64,000 bases of DNA from Bugula neritina. Lineage: Eukaryota; Bryozoa; Gymnolaemata; Cheilostomatida; Bugulidae. Shown here in pieces: positions 14,250-27,800 of this stretch. The stretch is taken from positions 10,186,741 through 10,250,740 of the forward strand of contig OZ037768.1 of the NCBI GenBank assembly GCA_964035545.1, written 5' to 3'. Every line of letters starts with the position of its first letter. Position 1 is the stretch's first letter. The notes beneath the pieces are model-generated. The model was given only the letters and a program-made list of their open reading frames with translations, was not told where the DNA came from and did no database searches. A program made the position numbers and the translations under genes.

Positions 14250-15850
14250 ATTAGTTTCCGGTATAACTTTTTCTGCAATAAGCTACAAAATGGACTTTGA
14301 TTGTTTACACCTAAAGGTGAGAATATAGGACAAATATTCTTTTGGGAGTTGCTCTCTTTACACAAGCAGCTGTTGTAAACTATTGTCACGTATATCTAGC
14401 TTGACAGTGATCAACTAATGCGATGCCTATTAATGATTTATTATTTGCTTGTGTGCTGTCTATGTGCTATATACTCCGTACTATGTGATTATGGTGCATG
14501 GGTGATGTATACACTGTGAGAAATAAACAGGTAGTTATTCCAATGCCCCACTCATAGCCATTTTGAGGCCCATGAAGTGTTTTATAATAAGTTGGAAGTT
14601 CTTTAGGCTATATCATATAATTTACATTTTGTCATAATATTTATTGCCAGTGCAGTGAGAATTACAGAAATACATATTAGAATGTGCTTATAGCTCAGGA
14701 TTGGTGTTAAATGATTTAAATTAAACAATGCAAAGATGAACTCTTGCTCCTGCATATTATTGTTATTGTTAATGTACACGTCTTAATTAAATTAATTGGG
14801 AGTGAACTTGTTTTTGCATAACTATATAATTATGATGTGCTATTGTAATTTTTGTAATAATCATTTAACTTCTGTCATACAGATCGGACTTACCCAGAGT
14901 TGTACAACTTTCATATGCATACATGATTTTATTCTATAAATATTTTAATAGGTGAACAAGAGAATAATAGTAGTTAGGTCGATGGTTTATAAGAGTTCAG
15001 AGCATCAAGAATATAACTGTTTTAGATAATTTTATGCAATTTTCTTTCACTTTCTCATAAACTAGACTAAATAATGGAATATAATTGCAATAATATAGAT
15101 TATATCCTTGCTTAATATACCTGCCATGCATATTGCGGCATCTGCTATTGATAGGAAATTTATAATCTTAAATTTAGAACAGCAACACTGTTTATATTTT
15201 AATATTTATAAGCATGTAATATGCTTATAAAGAGAATTCAGCAGATGCAAAAGTATTGAAGTAAGCTGACAATAGAATAAGAAATTTTTATTATGATGAA
15301 ATCAAATATAAAAATATGAAAAAAATACAATCTGACAAAAAGTTAAATAATTTCACTGCAACATGAACAAAAGCATTACTTTTACAATTAAGAATAAATG
15401 AAACTAGCTGATTTTAAATTCTATAATAGAAAATAAAAGTTGTTTCCAGCACGGTTAAAATGTGGTAAAAATGTAACACTTTATGTAGAAAATTATCCAT
15501 CTTATCAGCCCATATTACAATAAAAATAATCATGTAACTAAATAAATTCATGTACTTCATTTTAAAACGATTCACATAATATTTAATTTATTATATGAGC
15601 ACTGAATGAGTTACAGTTACAATGCTAAATTTTTTTTGTTGCGTCTATCAAATTTTAGAACTACAATAATTATCAAGCTGCTTGTAAAGCTCTGCAGTGA
15701 TAGAAATTAAAAAAAAAATTCCAACTATATATAAAAAATATCTAATATTTATCTATTGCAGATGCTGAGCAAACACCATATAATATCTTGCATAAAAAAC
15801 TTTTTCACATCTTATGAAATATAAATTAAACTTATCTGTCTTGCTGCATA
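14250..15850. other. Spacer between the two ABCD3 copies
   Basis: This 1.6-kb AT-rich stretch has no supportable ORF. It must contain the promoter and 5' UTR of copy A (near 14250) and the 3' UTR of copy B (below 15851). A - strand AATAAA is present at 15592-15587, about 260 bases after the copy B stop. I see no repeat or mobile element. Confidence 0.6.
15587..15592 (-). terminator. Likely poly(A) signal of ABCD3 copy B
   Basis: TTTATT on the + strand, so AATAAA in gene orientation, about 260 bases after the TGA of copy B. Assigned by position. Confidence 0.4.
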
Positions 15851-18800
15851 TCACTCGAAATCAATCTCTTCATCATCAGCAATGGGTTGAAACTGGTATC
15901 CCCCCACCCCATCAAGTCGCAAATAGTACTGCAAGGAAAAAACTCAATATAGGTTTGAGCAAATATAATTTAGAATAAAATGTTATAAAAATATTTGAAA
16001 ATATTTTATATATACTTCAGTCAGCCAAAATGTGATGTTATTTATGTAATTATGTTACACTTTAAATAAGCTGGTTGAGAAGTCCCAGTGAATCATTTAA
16101 TGTACATAATATATCCTTCTAGAGTTTATCAAAGCAGTTTCATTTTTTCTATTAAAAATAACTGTAATCAGAACTTCATTATTTAGTGAGAAAATTATTA
16201 GAAAATACAAAAACCAGAAAACTTGTGTCTAGCTGCTAAATGAGAAAATTCCCCTTTATATGTACAAAAAGACTCGAGTATAAACTATTGTAAGCATTAG
16301 TGGTGATGCATCGCCAGTTTGAAATATGTTATATATTGTAAAACATAACAAAATAATTGATTAGTCAGCAATACACTGACTTCTATTCTGATATAGCTGT
16401 TGCATCAAAGCACTTATAAACATAACTCCACACACAATTATGCAGTTTTCTTCAATTGGCAAACGACTGGAACCATAAAACAAGACTTAAAAGGTATTAA
16501 TTGATGTCAATAAGTCTGTTTAATTACTAGCTGTTAATATGAGCTGGTGATTTGGTCTTGTACATAAGTGCCATGATTAGGATTTCAATAAAACAGCTTG
16601 AACAAAATACACTGGCGTGGGCATATAAGTTATTTCCAGGTTTGCCTACCTTTTTTACCTACTAAATTGATATAATCATAACAATGAAATAATAATGATA
16701 TTTTTACAATTCTAATATCCTTCTTTGCAAATAGGTACTTTTTTTAATAAAAGATATAAAATTACACAAATTATTTGATAACTCCTACAAAATATTTGAA
16801 AACAAGTTTAGAAATTATTAACTGAACAAAAAACCAAAGTTATAGATAAAACAGTTAGAGTATGTACCTCATGGTGTGTGAGTAAAGATTTCCTATGTGA
16901 GGCTGTGAACAATGTGATACCCGTTTCCTTACAGTACTGGTACATGGCACCCTCTACGTCCACACTAACAGCACTGGTACACTCATCTAGTATAGCAAAC
17001 TGTGGCTTGTGGTAAAACAATCTTGCCATCTACAATTTACAAAGCTAAGTCAAATAGAAGCAAGGATAAATAATTTATTTAACATTCACCATTACTAAAA
17101 ATTATGTAAGTTAGCTGAACTTACAGCAATCCTCTGCTTCTCTCCCCCACTGAGTACATCCATCCAGTCCTGTACACTCTCCCATCCTCCTTCTCTTTCT
17201 AGTATATAGGATAACTGTACTTTATCAAGATATGTTATAAGGTGAGAGTCTAGAATTCTTTTCCTTCTCATATCATCCTTAGTGTCAGGATAAATTATCT
17301 GGTCTCTTAGAGTACCAAGGGTCATGTATGGTCTCTGCAGATATATATTTAAACAATAAAACACTTCTGATTATATGCTTGCAATAGTCACACTGTAACT
17401 TAGTTAATCTGAAACATTGTACTAACTCGTAAGGAACAGGCTCTCAAATGATTATAATGAATGGCAAGTTTTCACCACTATTACAAATACAAAGCCTAGA
17501 TACAAAGTCTTAAAGCTAAAACACTCGATTAATTATTACCTGCGGAATATAGAATATTTGGCCTTGTGTTGGTTTAGTTATTGACCCTCCAAATGATGGC
17601 CACAGCTGCAAAATACATACAGCAAAAATATTGTGCAATGTATTTTAGTAGCGACTGCAATGCATAAATGTCGAATTTTCAGCTCTGTTCGAGGGAGGAC
17701 TTTTAAATTTAGCCGTTTAAAATAAATCAAGATATATGAATGTAAATCAGCACACAATTTACATGACTTGAATAACGCTAAGCTTTAAATATACTATTAT
17801 ACTACTATACTAATGAACTGTGAATAGCAAAACTATTGAGTCACATTAGTCACCTTTAATAGAAATATATTTTTAATAATACAGTTTAAAACTTGTATTT
17901 ATATATATATATATATATATAATTTTTAAAATGTCTGATAACTTCAGCAAAATAGAAGCTTCAAATGCAATAATCTACCCCAGCCAATGTTCTGAACAAT
18001 GAAGATTTCCCACAACCATTTGGACCACAGACAAGGACATTGACCCCTGATTTGACCTCGAATGACATGTCTTCTATCAGTACATCACCATTAGGTGTAA
18101 CCAGTGGAACATTCTCAAACCTGCAAATGTTACGAATATAGAAATACTGGACATAAAGTTACAATTACAGCTTTGGATACAAATATAGTAAACTTACTTT
18201 ATAACATGATCTTGTTGTTGGATTTTACCAGAGCCAGGCGTTAAATGAGAAAACCTCGTGCTGGTGGTAGACAGCATAGCTCTTTGATATTTTCCTTTGC
18301 TTAAGTCTTCTAATACTTCTATTAGAGCACTTATCCTTTCAGTAAACCTGCATGATATGCAGTTTAAATATACTAATAGGTGAAATGCCACTCATAACGA
18401 GTCTTTTAGAAACACTTAGTTAACAGCTTTGGAATATAGACAACATGCAGAATAATGATGACACTAAAAAACCTCAACATACATCAGAAAAAACTGCAAC
18501 ATACACTAACAATGATGTACAGTTGAGATATACCTCGATATGAGTTTGGTGACAATAATTTATAGGAATTATTCAGTACTGTGCTTTACTGACCCTGCAA
18601 GTGTTATCAGATCTTTACTGGCAGATGCTACCATTCCAATGGACTCGGTTACTCTGAATAGCAGTCTGCCACTTTGATAATAATCCTACAAGTATTCAAT
18701 TTACAAGGGTCTTGTGCCACACAAGTAGGTATAGCAGAAACATTTGCAAATAACTATTCACCTACATATGCAAAATATTAATATATGATTTTCTTCAATA

Positions 18801-21800
18801 CTACATGATTCAAGTGTTGAAACAAAATTTCTCACATTGAAGAGCTTATAATGTGTAATATAACTAGCAATGTATATGTCAGATATAGTATAAATCAACA
18901 TAATATTATAGTGCAATAAAGCATAATACAGTGTGATATAGTATAATATAGTGTGAAACAGTGTAATAAAGTATAATGCAGTGTGATACAGTATACAATC
19001 GAGGCTTTCAACAAGTCCCGTTGTATTTTGAAGTTGTCTCCTCCCAGACGGGCCAAGTGTAGTCTCTATATAAAAACAAGCACATAAAATCAGTAGAAAT
19101 TTAAGGTTTGTGTGAAGACTATTGCTAGTAAGAGTTTCATTTTTTCTGAGATTAATATTTTAGCATAAGCACACAGATTAGCAGATCCAGAAAAATTTAA
19201 AAAAATTTCTTTTTCGAAAACCTTGAGAAAAATTAACTTCAAAGCATGTTTGTGGTTTTGGTTACTGCATGAGCAAGCTGAATTGGCAACTGTGATATAA
19301 GACCCATCAATCATTTGTTATGCTGGCTGTCATGTTCAATTTATAGCTGTTGACCTTTCAACTTTTTGGCCAGAATCTGCTGTTATTACAGTATTAGAAC
19401 ACTGTTATGGAATGAGACAGCAGAGTAGCTGTGTTAGAATTTTCAATTAACTATCCTTACACACTTATGCTGAGAATAGCTAGACTATAACCTCAACATC
19501 CATCATTTTCACAAAAAGCATTCTCACAAAACTATAGATATATATTAAAAAGACATATTAAATTTGTAGTATCAAACCAATATGAAATGTGCTTTGATAC
19601 ATGCCAATTAATTTTCTAATACAGGTTAAATGCATCTATTGCAATTGCAATTATGCTCAAATAAATTATCTAGATAATTTAATTAAAAACCCAGATAGCT
19701 TTTTAGCTTCTATTTACTATTAGAAATTGCAAAATGAATTTGCTCACCTACCACAACAGCTTATTGGTTTTTGAAAGTTTATGCTATGTTCGTGTACTTT
19801 GACATTATTCCCTGGTTTTAGTTGTGCCAGTCTTGTGCAAACACTATAAAATGCTGCACTGGAGAAGATTTACAGCTTAGCTCACTGCATGCATATGTTT
19901 ATTATTTTTAATAATACCTATTAGTCAGGGACAACTTCAAACTTTTACATGAACGAATTATGAACATCATATAATTAAACCTAGCAGGAGTATAGAGTTT
20001 GTAATGTATTTAGTTTATACTACTGCAAATGTTCATACTTGAATAGAGCATAGCAATTAACATAGTTATAGCTTTGATGATCACTGTAACTGGAGTTTTT
20101 TGTTGGGAATTGCTTATTCTACCAGCAGAGATAGCAATTGACTTTTTTTAAAGGAAATTGTTAATTGAAGGTTTTCCTAGTAGAATTGATCATATACCTG
20201 TAAAATAAATTTGCCCCACTGGGAATTGATCGAAGCCAAGACCTCCGGCTTGCAAGCAAGTGTGCTAACCATTACACCATCGGGACCACTGGGTAAACTC
20301 AACACTACATCCCACCCAGTTCTCTGAACTCCACTGGCCTATCTACTACTCCTTCAGTCTTTATACTCCCTTAGCCACTCAACTCCCTTGGAGTACTACT
20401 ACACTACACAAAGGCCAAAATAGCTTGTAAAATAATTTTGTTCCCACTGGGAATCGAACCCGAGACCTCCGACTTGCAAGCAAGTGTGCTAATCATTACA
20501 CCACGGGGACCACTGGGTAAACTAAACACTACAATACCTAATCACTATGCACATTCATCCTTGTAGAGATGCCAATCGCAATCTCTCCTAGCAGGACCTG
20601 TAATTCTCCTAGTAACTATGCCATTTCATCCTAGGAGAGATGACAATTGCAGTCTCTCCTAGCAGAGATGTCAATTGCAATCTCCTCTAGTTGGATTAGC
20701 AATGCTCCTAGCAACTATGCCAAATCTGCCTAGGAGAGATGCCAATTGCAATTCCTCCTAGTAGGGATGTCAATTGCAATCTCCCCTAGTTGGATTAGCA
20801 ATGCTCCTAGCAACTATGCCAAATCTGCCTAGGAGAGATGCCAATTGCAATTCCTCCTAGTAGGGATGTCAATTGCAATCTCCCCTAGTTGGATTAGCAA
20901 TGCTCCTAGCAACTATGCCAAATCTGCCTAGGAGAGATGCCAATTGCAGTTCCTCCTAGAAGAGATGCCAATTGCAGTTCTTCCTAGTAGGGATGCCAAT
21001 TGCAATTTCTCCTAGTTGGATTGGCAATTATTTTAGTAACTATGCCAATAGAGGCTTTTCACAAGTACCTCTGGGGGCAATTATATTTTGAAGTTGTCTT
21101 CTCCCAGACTGGCCAGGTGTAGGCTCCATGATAATTATATAGAACAAGCACATAGAATCATTAGAAATTTAAGGTTTGTGTGAAGACTATTGCTAGTACG
21201 AGTTTTATTTTTTCTCATAGCTTAAATGTGCAAGTATAGTTAATTGAAAATTTTAACACAGCTAATATGCTGTCTCATTCCCTAGCAGTGCTCTAAGACT
21301 GTGTTAACAGCAGATTCTGACCAAAAAGTTGAAAGGTCAACAGCTATAAATTGAACATGACAGCCAGCATAACAAATGATTGATGGGACTTATATCATAG
21401 TTGCCAATTCAGCTTGCTCATGCAGTAACCAAAACTACAAACATGCTTTGAAGTTAATTTTTCTCAAGATTATTGAAAATAATTTTTTAAATTATTCTGG
21501 ATCTGCTAATTTGTGTGCATATGCCAAAACAATAATCTCAAAAAAATGAAACTCGTACTAGCAATAGTCTTCACACAAACCTTAAATTTCCAATGATTTT
21601 ATGTTCTTGCTCTATATTATATCATGGAGACTACACCTGGCCCGTCTATGAGGAGAGAATTTCAAAATACAAATGCCCCTAGAGGGACTTGTGAAAAGCC
21701 TCTATTGTGTGATATAGTATCATGTTATAGGTACAATTATTGTAAAATGTATAAACATTAAGCAATGCAACATTCAATATTTTACCATGAAAAAATGACT

Positions 21801-24800
21801 TTACCTCCAGTCTTCGATCTTGCGATGAATTCAGATGGAGTTTGGAATTTGATTTAAAAAACCTCCTGCTAACTACAAGGTGTCCCACAAGCGTAGCCAG
21901 ATCTGTCAACACACATTAAACAGAAGTACTCTACTGGTAAATTGTGTGTTATAAACTTCAATCAAATTAAACTAGACCTGATATGAAGCAGAACCATCAA
22001 ACTTAGAATTATTCTATACAGCAAACTAATACACACATGAAGCTAATTCCTAGACATGTATATTAACACGCTGATCACAAAATATAGAACTTATAATAAT
22101 TCTGCCTACACTTAGCTATAATGTTGTCAATAATCCCTTCAAAGAACTTGAACTGAATAAATCTCCGAATATGATTGGCTAATTTCTGGTATGTGTTGAG
22201 AAGTATAGACTTTTCGTTATGGTTACCATTGTAAAAAGCCACCTCTTGGCTGTAAACATCAAAAGATTGAAGGCGTATTTAAAACATGATATGCAAACTT
22301 AAAAATAGTTATGACTTACTGGGAAACTTTTACCACACAATAATCCCTGCACAGGCATCTTTACATCTTGCTTATGAAATGAAAAAATAATAAATGCAAT
22401 TAATGCTTAAACAATATTAATTATATCTTAAAAGGTAATTTACATTTACCTGTTGGTCACCAGACGGCTATTTACATATCTAAACTCCCCCTCCAACTTT
22501 TGCTCATCTGCAGTAAACTTTCCAAGAGGTTCCCTCAGCTTTGTTAACAACATACCGGACACTAGAAGATAAGTGATGAGAGAAGCAGGGGCTTGGGCGC
22601 CAATTCTCTGAGAAACTTGGACCACAAATAGAGCAATGGCTAGAAGAGGCTACAAGTAATAGAGTTATAAAGGAACGTTATGCACATGTCTTGAGGAATT
22701 TTTTACTAAAGATGACAATGCTCGAAGTACTACAGTAAATTAGGAACAAACATTAAACTAGATTCACACAAATTCTCAAGTAAAGCTGACTCAAAAGTTC
22801 TCAATATACTTGCTGACTTTATTACAAAAAATTTCTTGATTGAAAAATGTCTGGTTTGACTAAAACCCTTGACTTGAGTTATCTTTATTTACTCAACTAA
22901 TTGACTTGATTCATTGGGATGACTAAAAACTTTGATTGAATTGCTGCAATTTGAAGTACCAACTGGCTTAATTTTGTTTTTAGCACCTATAGACCTATGG
23001 CAGAAAGCCAAGAAGAATTGTAAATGCTCTAGTGTCAATTCCACCTATGAACTATAATTTTAATGCTGTTAGAAACATTTTCTGGTTACCACTTACCGTG
23101 ATTGAATCATAAATGGCAATAACTAAAATTGAATAGTGTGGTGGCTCGTGGAGCTACCAGCAACACAATACGCAAGGTTGCGTATTGACCCGGAACAATG
23201 TATTAGCCAATTAGCTAGGCTGTTTTATGAGAGTAGTAGCAGCTTCGCGCTACTAGCTCAGTTGAGGATAGTGCTGTAAATTAAATAGACGTGCGTATCA
23301 TTGCTGTTGTACATTAGATTTTATTATGTATTCTTGTATTAAAATATAACGATATCTACTCGACTTATCTCGGTGAAGTTTCTCTAGTGATAAATAGACT
23401 CTCTTGGTGGCACATCAACCCTAAATCTGAAAATCTTAACAGTGGTGGCAGCGGTGGGATTGTGTACATCAAAGATGGAGACTGAAAATGCTAGAATGCA
23501 ACCACCCCCAGTAGAAGGTGAGCGTAGAAATGCTGTTAATCCTGTAAATCGTGAGGCAGAAGAAGCTTATAGACATTGCTTGAAAGCTCCCACCTTTACT
23601 GGGTCGGAAGATGTCGAACAATTTATACAAGAATTTAGAGAGGTAATGGAGGTTGCTCAATGGCCGCATAGAGTGGCCCTTATCCAATTGCGGAGAGCGG
23701 TGACGGAACAAGCCAAGCCGTACGGAGTGGGAACGGACGTAAACGGAATACTGGCTGCGCTGCGGGCCCGTTTTGGCATCTCCGCAATAGACGCCAGGAC
23801 CAAGCTGGAGAGATTGTGCCGCAACCCGCGGACCTCGCTGCAAGAACATGCCGCGACGGTGAAGAAGTTGGCGCAGATTGCATACAGCGATCTGCCAGCG
23901 CAACACCAAGAGCGTTACACCTACGACGCCTTTGTCCAGTCACTAAACGACCTGGGCTTACACCATCAACTACGAGCTAAAGGGATAACCAGAATAGAGG
24001 ATGCCCTGAAGGCTGGAGAAGCTTACCTGTTGGCTACTCAAATGCATCAAGCACGACGGAACCCACCAGTAGTTGGAGTCAGCGCTGCCAGGGCTACAAC
24101 AAGCCCCGAAGCCCCCCCGCTAGAAGCCGAAGTGGACCGCATGGTAGAGATGCTGGGACAGCTGGTAACAATTCTGGCTGGCGCCGGCCCCGGTCAGGCC
24201 CTGCGGTTGCCCTCAACACCTGCGGGGCCAAACTGGAGCAGTGCTGGTCGAGACCATGGACAGCAAGGACGACCCCAATACCAAGGGGCGTTAAACTGTC
24301 ACGGCCCGCGGACGCTCTCCCTCCCCGCGGGCCGCAACTAAAGGAGTATGGTGGGAAACGCCGTCGTCTGTCCGTACGGACACGACGGAACACTCCACCC
24401 GAGTGGCAGGTACCACGCAGGACTAGTAGGCCCGCACAACGGCCAAGTACCTTCTCCCTGCCACTCGCTAACCGGTTTCACCGGTTACCTCGGGAAGAGG
24501 AGCCCGCCACTGAAATGGAGCCAGAAGGCCCAGTGGAGAGGCCCGAACCCCGCCGGCACCAACCTCGCCGCCGGAAGCCCCGTAAACCACGGGTGAAACC
24601 CCCGCCGTCCTGTCAACCCAGGACAACACATGCGGGGGGGGGGGGTGAAAGTACAACCACATGGAGAGAGCTATTTCCTACCCGGAAAGGTGGCCGGCAA
24701 CGCCGTCACTTTCCTGCTCGACTCCGGTTGTACTACCAACCTTCTCAGTCGTAGAGTATTTGAGGCACTGCCCCGCCGGGACAGGGATAGAGTACGACCG

Positions 24801-27800
24801 TATACTGGAGAACATGGCACCCTGGCAGACGGGTCATGTATTCCCTTTTATGGTATTATCGAGCTCCCTGGGCGTGTCCGAGATCAGGCTGTACAGGAGA
24901 CCTTTATCATAGGTCAACTGGAGGAAGATGCTATCCTCGGCATGCCCTTCTTGAAGCAACACCAGTGCCGAATCGACTTTAGTAAGTCGGTGGTGCTGAT
25001 GGGCGGGCGAGAACTCGCCTGTGTGGATAAGTTTGGGCGTCCTCTGGTGGGCGGTGTTCAGGTAGTTCGAAACTGCACCGTACCCGGACGCTCCAGAGCT
25101 ACTATCCACTGCCGAGTGAACAGCAACCGGATAGCCAGGCTCGGGGTCGTTGAAGGCGCGCACGAAAGGATCCAACTCGCCAGTAGTTTAAACCGACTAA
25201 CTGAGCGAGGAGAGGTTTTAGTGCAGTGTGTCAACCCCTTTACCGAGCCCATTGAGCTCCCAGCTGGGTCAATGCTGGGCCGGTTCCACTCCGTCCAGGA
25301 AGAGGACGTGGGCCCGTCGCTGGGTGACGCGACGGAGGCACCCCCTCGACACCCTATTCAGGGACGAGGGGCAGTCCCAACACATCTCCGGGAGTTATAC
25401 GAAACAGCCAGTGGCGGCTGCGCGAGTAACAGAGAACGCCAAGCTATGGCTAAGTTACTACGCGACTACGGTGATGTGTTCAGCAGCGGAGAGCATGACG
25501 TGGGGCTGACTGGAATTGTCAGACACGAAATACCGCTGACTGCAGGGACAGTTCCTGTCCGGCAGCCCACACGCAGGCTGGGGCCGGAGAAAGAGAAGGA
25601 GGTTAGCCGACAAGTACGGGATCTTCTGGACCGGGGACTGATAGAGCCCGCCCATAGTGCGTGGAGCTCGCCAGTCGTACTGGTCCGGAAGAAAGACGGC
25701 AGTTGGCGGTTCTGTGTGGATTACCGCAAACTCAATAGCGTAACCATACAGGACGCCTACCCTCTACCTCGTATTGACGAGTCATTGGACGCCCTAGCCG
25801 GCAGCAAGTACTTCAATACGTTAGACTTGCTAAGCGGCTATTGGCAGGTTCCTCTGAGTCCCGACGCCCAAGAGAAAGCGGCGTTTATCACACGGGACGG
25901 TTTGTGGAAGTGGAAGGTGCTGCCCTTCGGGTTAACCTCCGCCCCAGCCACCTTCCAGAGGCTGATGGAACAAGTCCTTAGCGGACTCCATTGGAAGACA
26001 CTGCTGGTCTACCTCGATGATGTCATCGTAATCTCTCCAGACTTCAAGACACATGTCAGTCGTCTACAGGAGGTTTTCGAGAGACTCCGAGGTGCCGGTC
26101 TTAAGCTCAAACCTTCCAAGTGCGCTCTATTGCAGCCGGAGGTCAAGTACCTGGGGCACGTTGTCGGTCGAAACGGCGTGGCAACGGATCCCGAAAAGGT
26201 ACGGGCAGTAGAAGACTGGGTCACCCCCCAAGACTTGACCGGACTCCGGGCTTTCTTGGGGCTGGTAGGGTATTACAGGCAATACATACCAGACTTTGCG
26301 GGCATAGCCCAGCCGTTAAACCGGCTCACCGCAAAGGGAGTGACGTGGCAGTGGACCCCAGTCGAACAAGGAGCGTTCGACCGCCTCAAGGGCTGCCTAC
26401 TAACGGCGCCCATCTTGGCCTACCCAGACCCCACTCTGGAGTACATCCTTGACACGGACGCCAGTGACCAGAATGTTGGCGCTGTGCTGTCACAAGTGCA
26501 GGAAGGCCGAGAGGTAGTAGTAGCCTACTACAGCAAGTCTCTCTCACCCGCTGAACGAAATTACTGCACTACCCGCAAGGAGCTGCTGGCAGTAATCAAG
26601 TCAGTGAAGCACTTCAGACCATACCTATATGGCAGGAAGTTCCGGCTGCGTACGGATCATGCCTCGCTGATCTGGTTGTGCAGGAGAGCAGAGCCCTCTA
26701 GTCAGGTCGCCCGGTGGCTCGAAATCCTAGCTGAATTCTCGTACCGGATCGAACACCGACCGGGCAAGAGACACAGCAATGCGGATGGGTTGAGTCGCCG
26801 ACCTGACGGAGGTTGCAAACAGTGTCTCAACATCGAGAGGAGGGATGGAGGTCCCCCACGATGCGAGTTGGAGACGCTGGCTCATCACGGAGCACCGTTT
26901 GATTGGGATCAAGGTCAACTCAGGCAAAGAGTTGATGAGTCCCCGGAGGATGTAAAAAACCTCCGCGCCAACCCCGTACTGGCCGGTAATGTTCGAGAGC
27001 TGAAGAAGCTCCAAGAAGAGCTGCCTGGAGTCGTGGCAGACATATACCGGGCCAAAAGGGAAGGGCGACGACCCAGCGAGGAACGCATACGACAGGGATG
27101 CGCCGAGTTCCGGCTATACTGTCAGCGTTGGGACTCGCTGCGGATCGGGCAGGATGGGTTGCTAACCATCTCTCTAGCTGCCAGCGGCAGACACCCGGAA
27201 AGGAAGAGGGTAGTCTGCCCCACGGCCATCCGCCGTGAGTTGATTTGGGATACTCACAAACAGGCCCACGCAGGGGTCAAGAGAGTGATATCCAAATTAC
27301 GACTCCGGTGGTATTGGCCGCAGATGGAGCGTGACGTCCGGCTCAGAGTCAAACAGTGTGAGATCTGCCAGGCCAGTAAGCATAGCCGCCCCCCTGGTGA
27401 AGCAGGACGGCGGAGGCTATACGCTGGTAGGCCCTGGCAAGTAGTCGCTGTAGACCTGGTCGGACCCATGCCCCTGACCCCCAGAGGCAATAATTGGATC
27501 CTAGTACTAACCGACCACTTTACTAGGTGGGCGGATGCTCTGGCTATCCCAGATGCATCAGCCCCAACAGTGGCCAGGGCGCTAGACCAACATGTATTCT
27601 GTTATTTTGGGCTTCCCGAACAGATACACTCTGATCAAGGCGCTCAATTCCAGTCTCAACTGATGAGCGACCTTTGCCGCCTCTGGGGAGTAAATCAGAG
27701 CAGGACCACCCCCTACCACCCTCAAGGTAACGGGGTGGTGGAGCGCAACAACCGGATGCTAGGTGATGCGCTCCGGAGTCTCCTCCTTGGACGAGGTCAA

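Noticed and set aside
19090-19314. 74-residue - strand frame inside the inverted-repeat element
   Set aside because: No transposase motif, and the related copy near 21230-21540 does not keep the frame open.
23469-23943. Long - strand open frames over gag
   Set aside because: They are reverse shadows of the GC-rich gag coding region; gag shows capsid features and follows the LTR and primer site.
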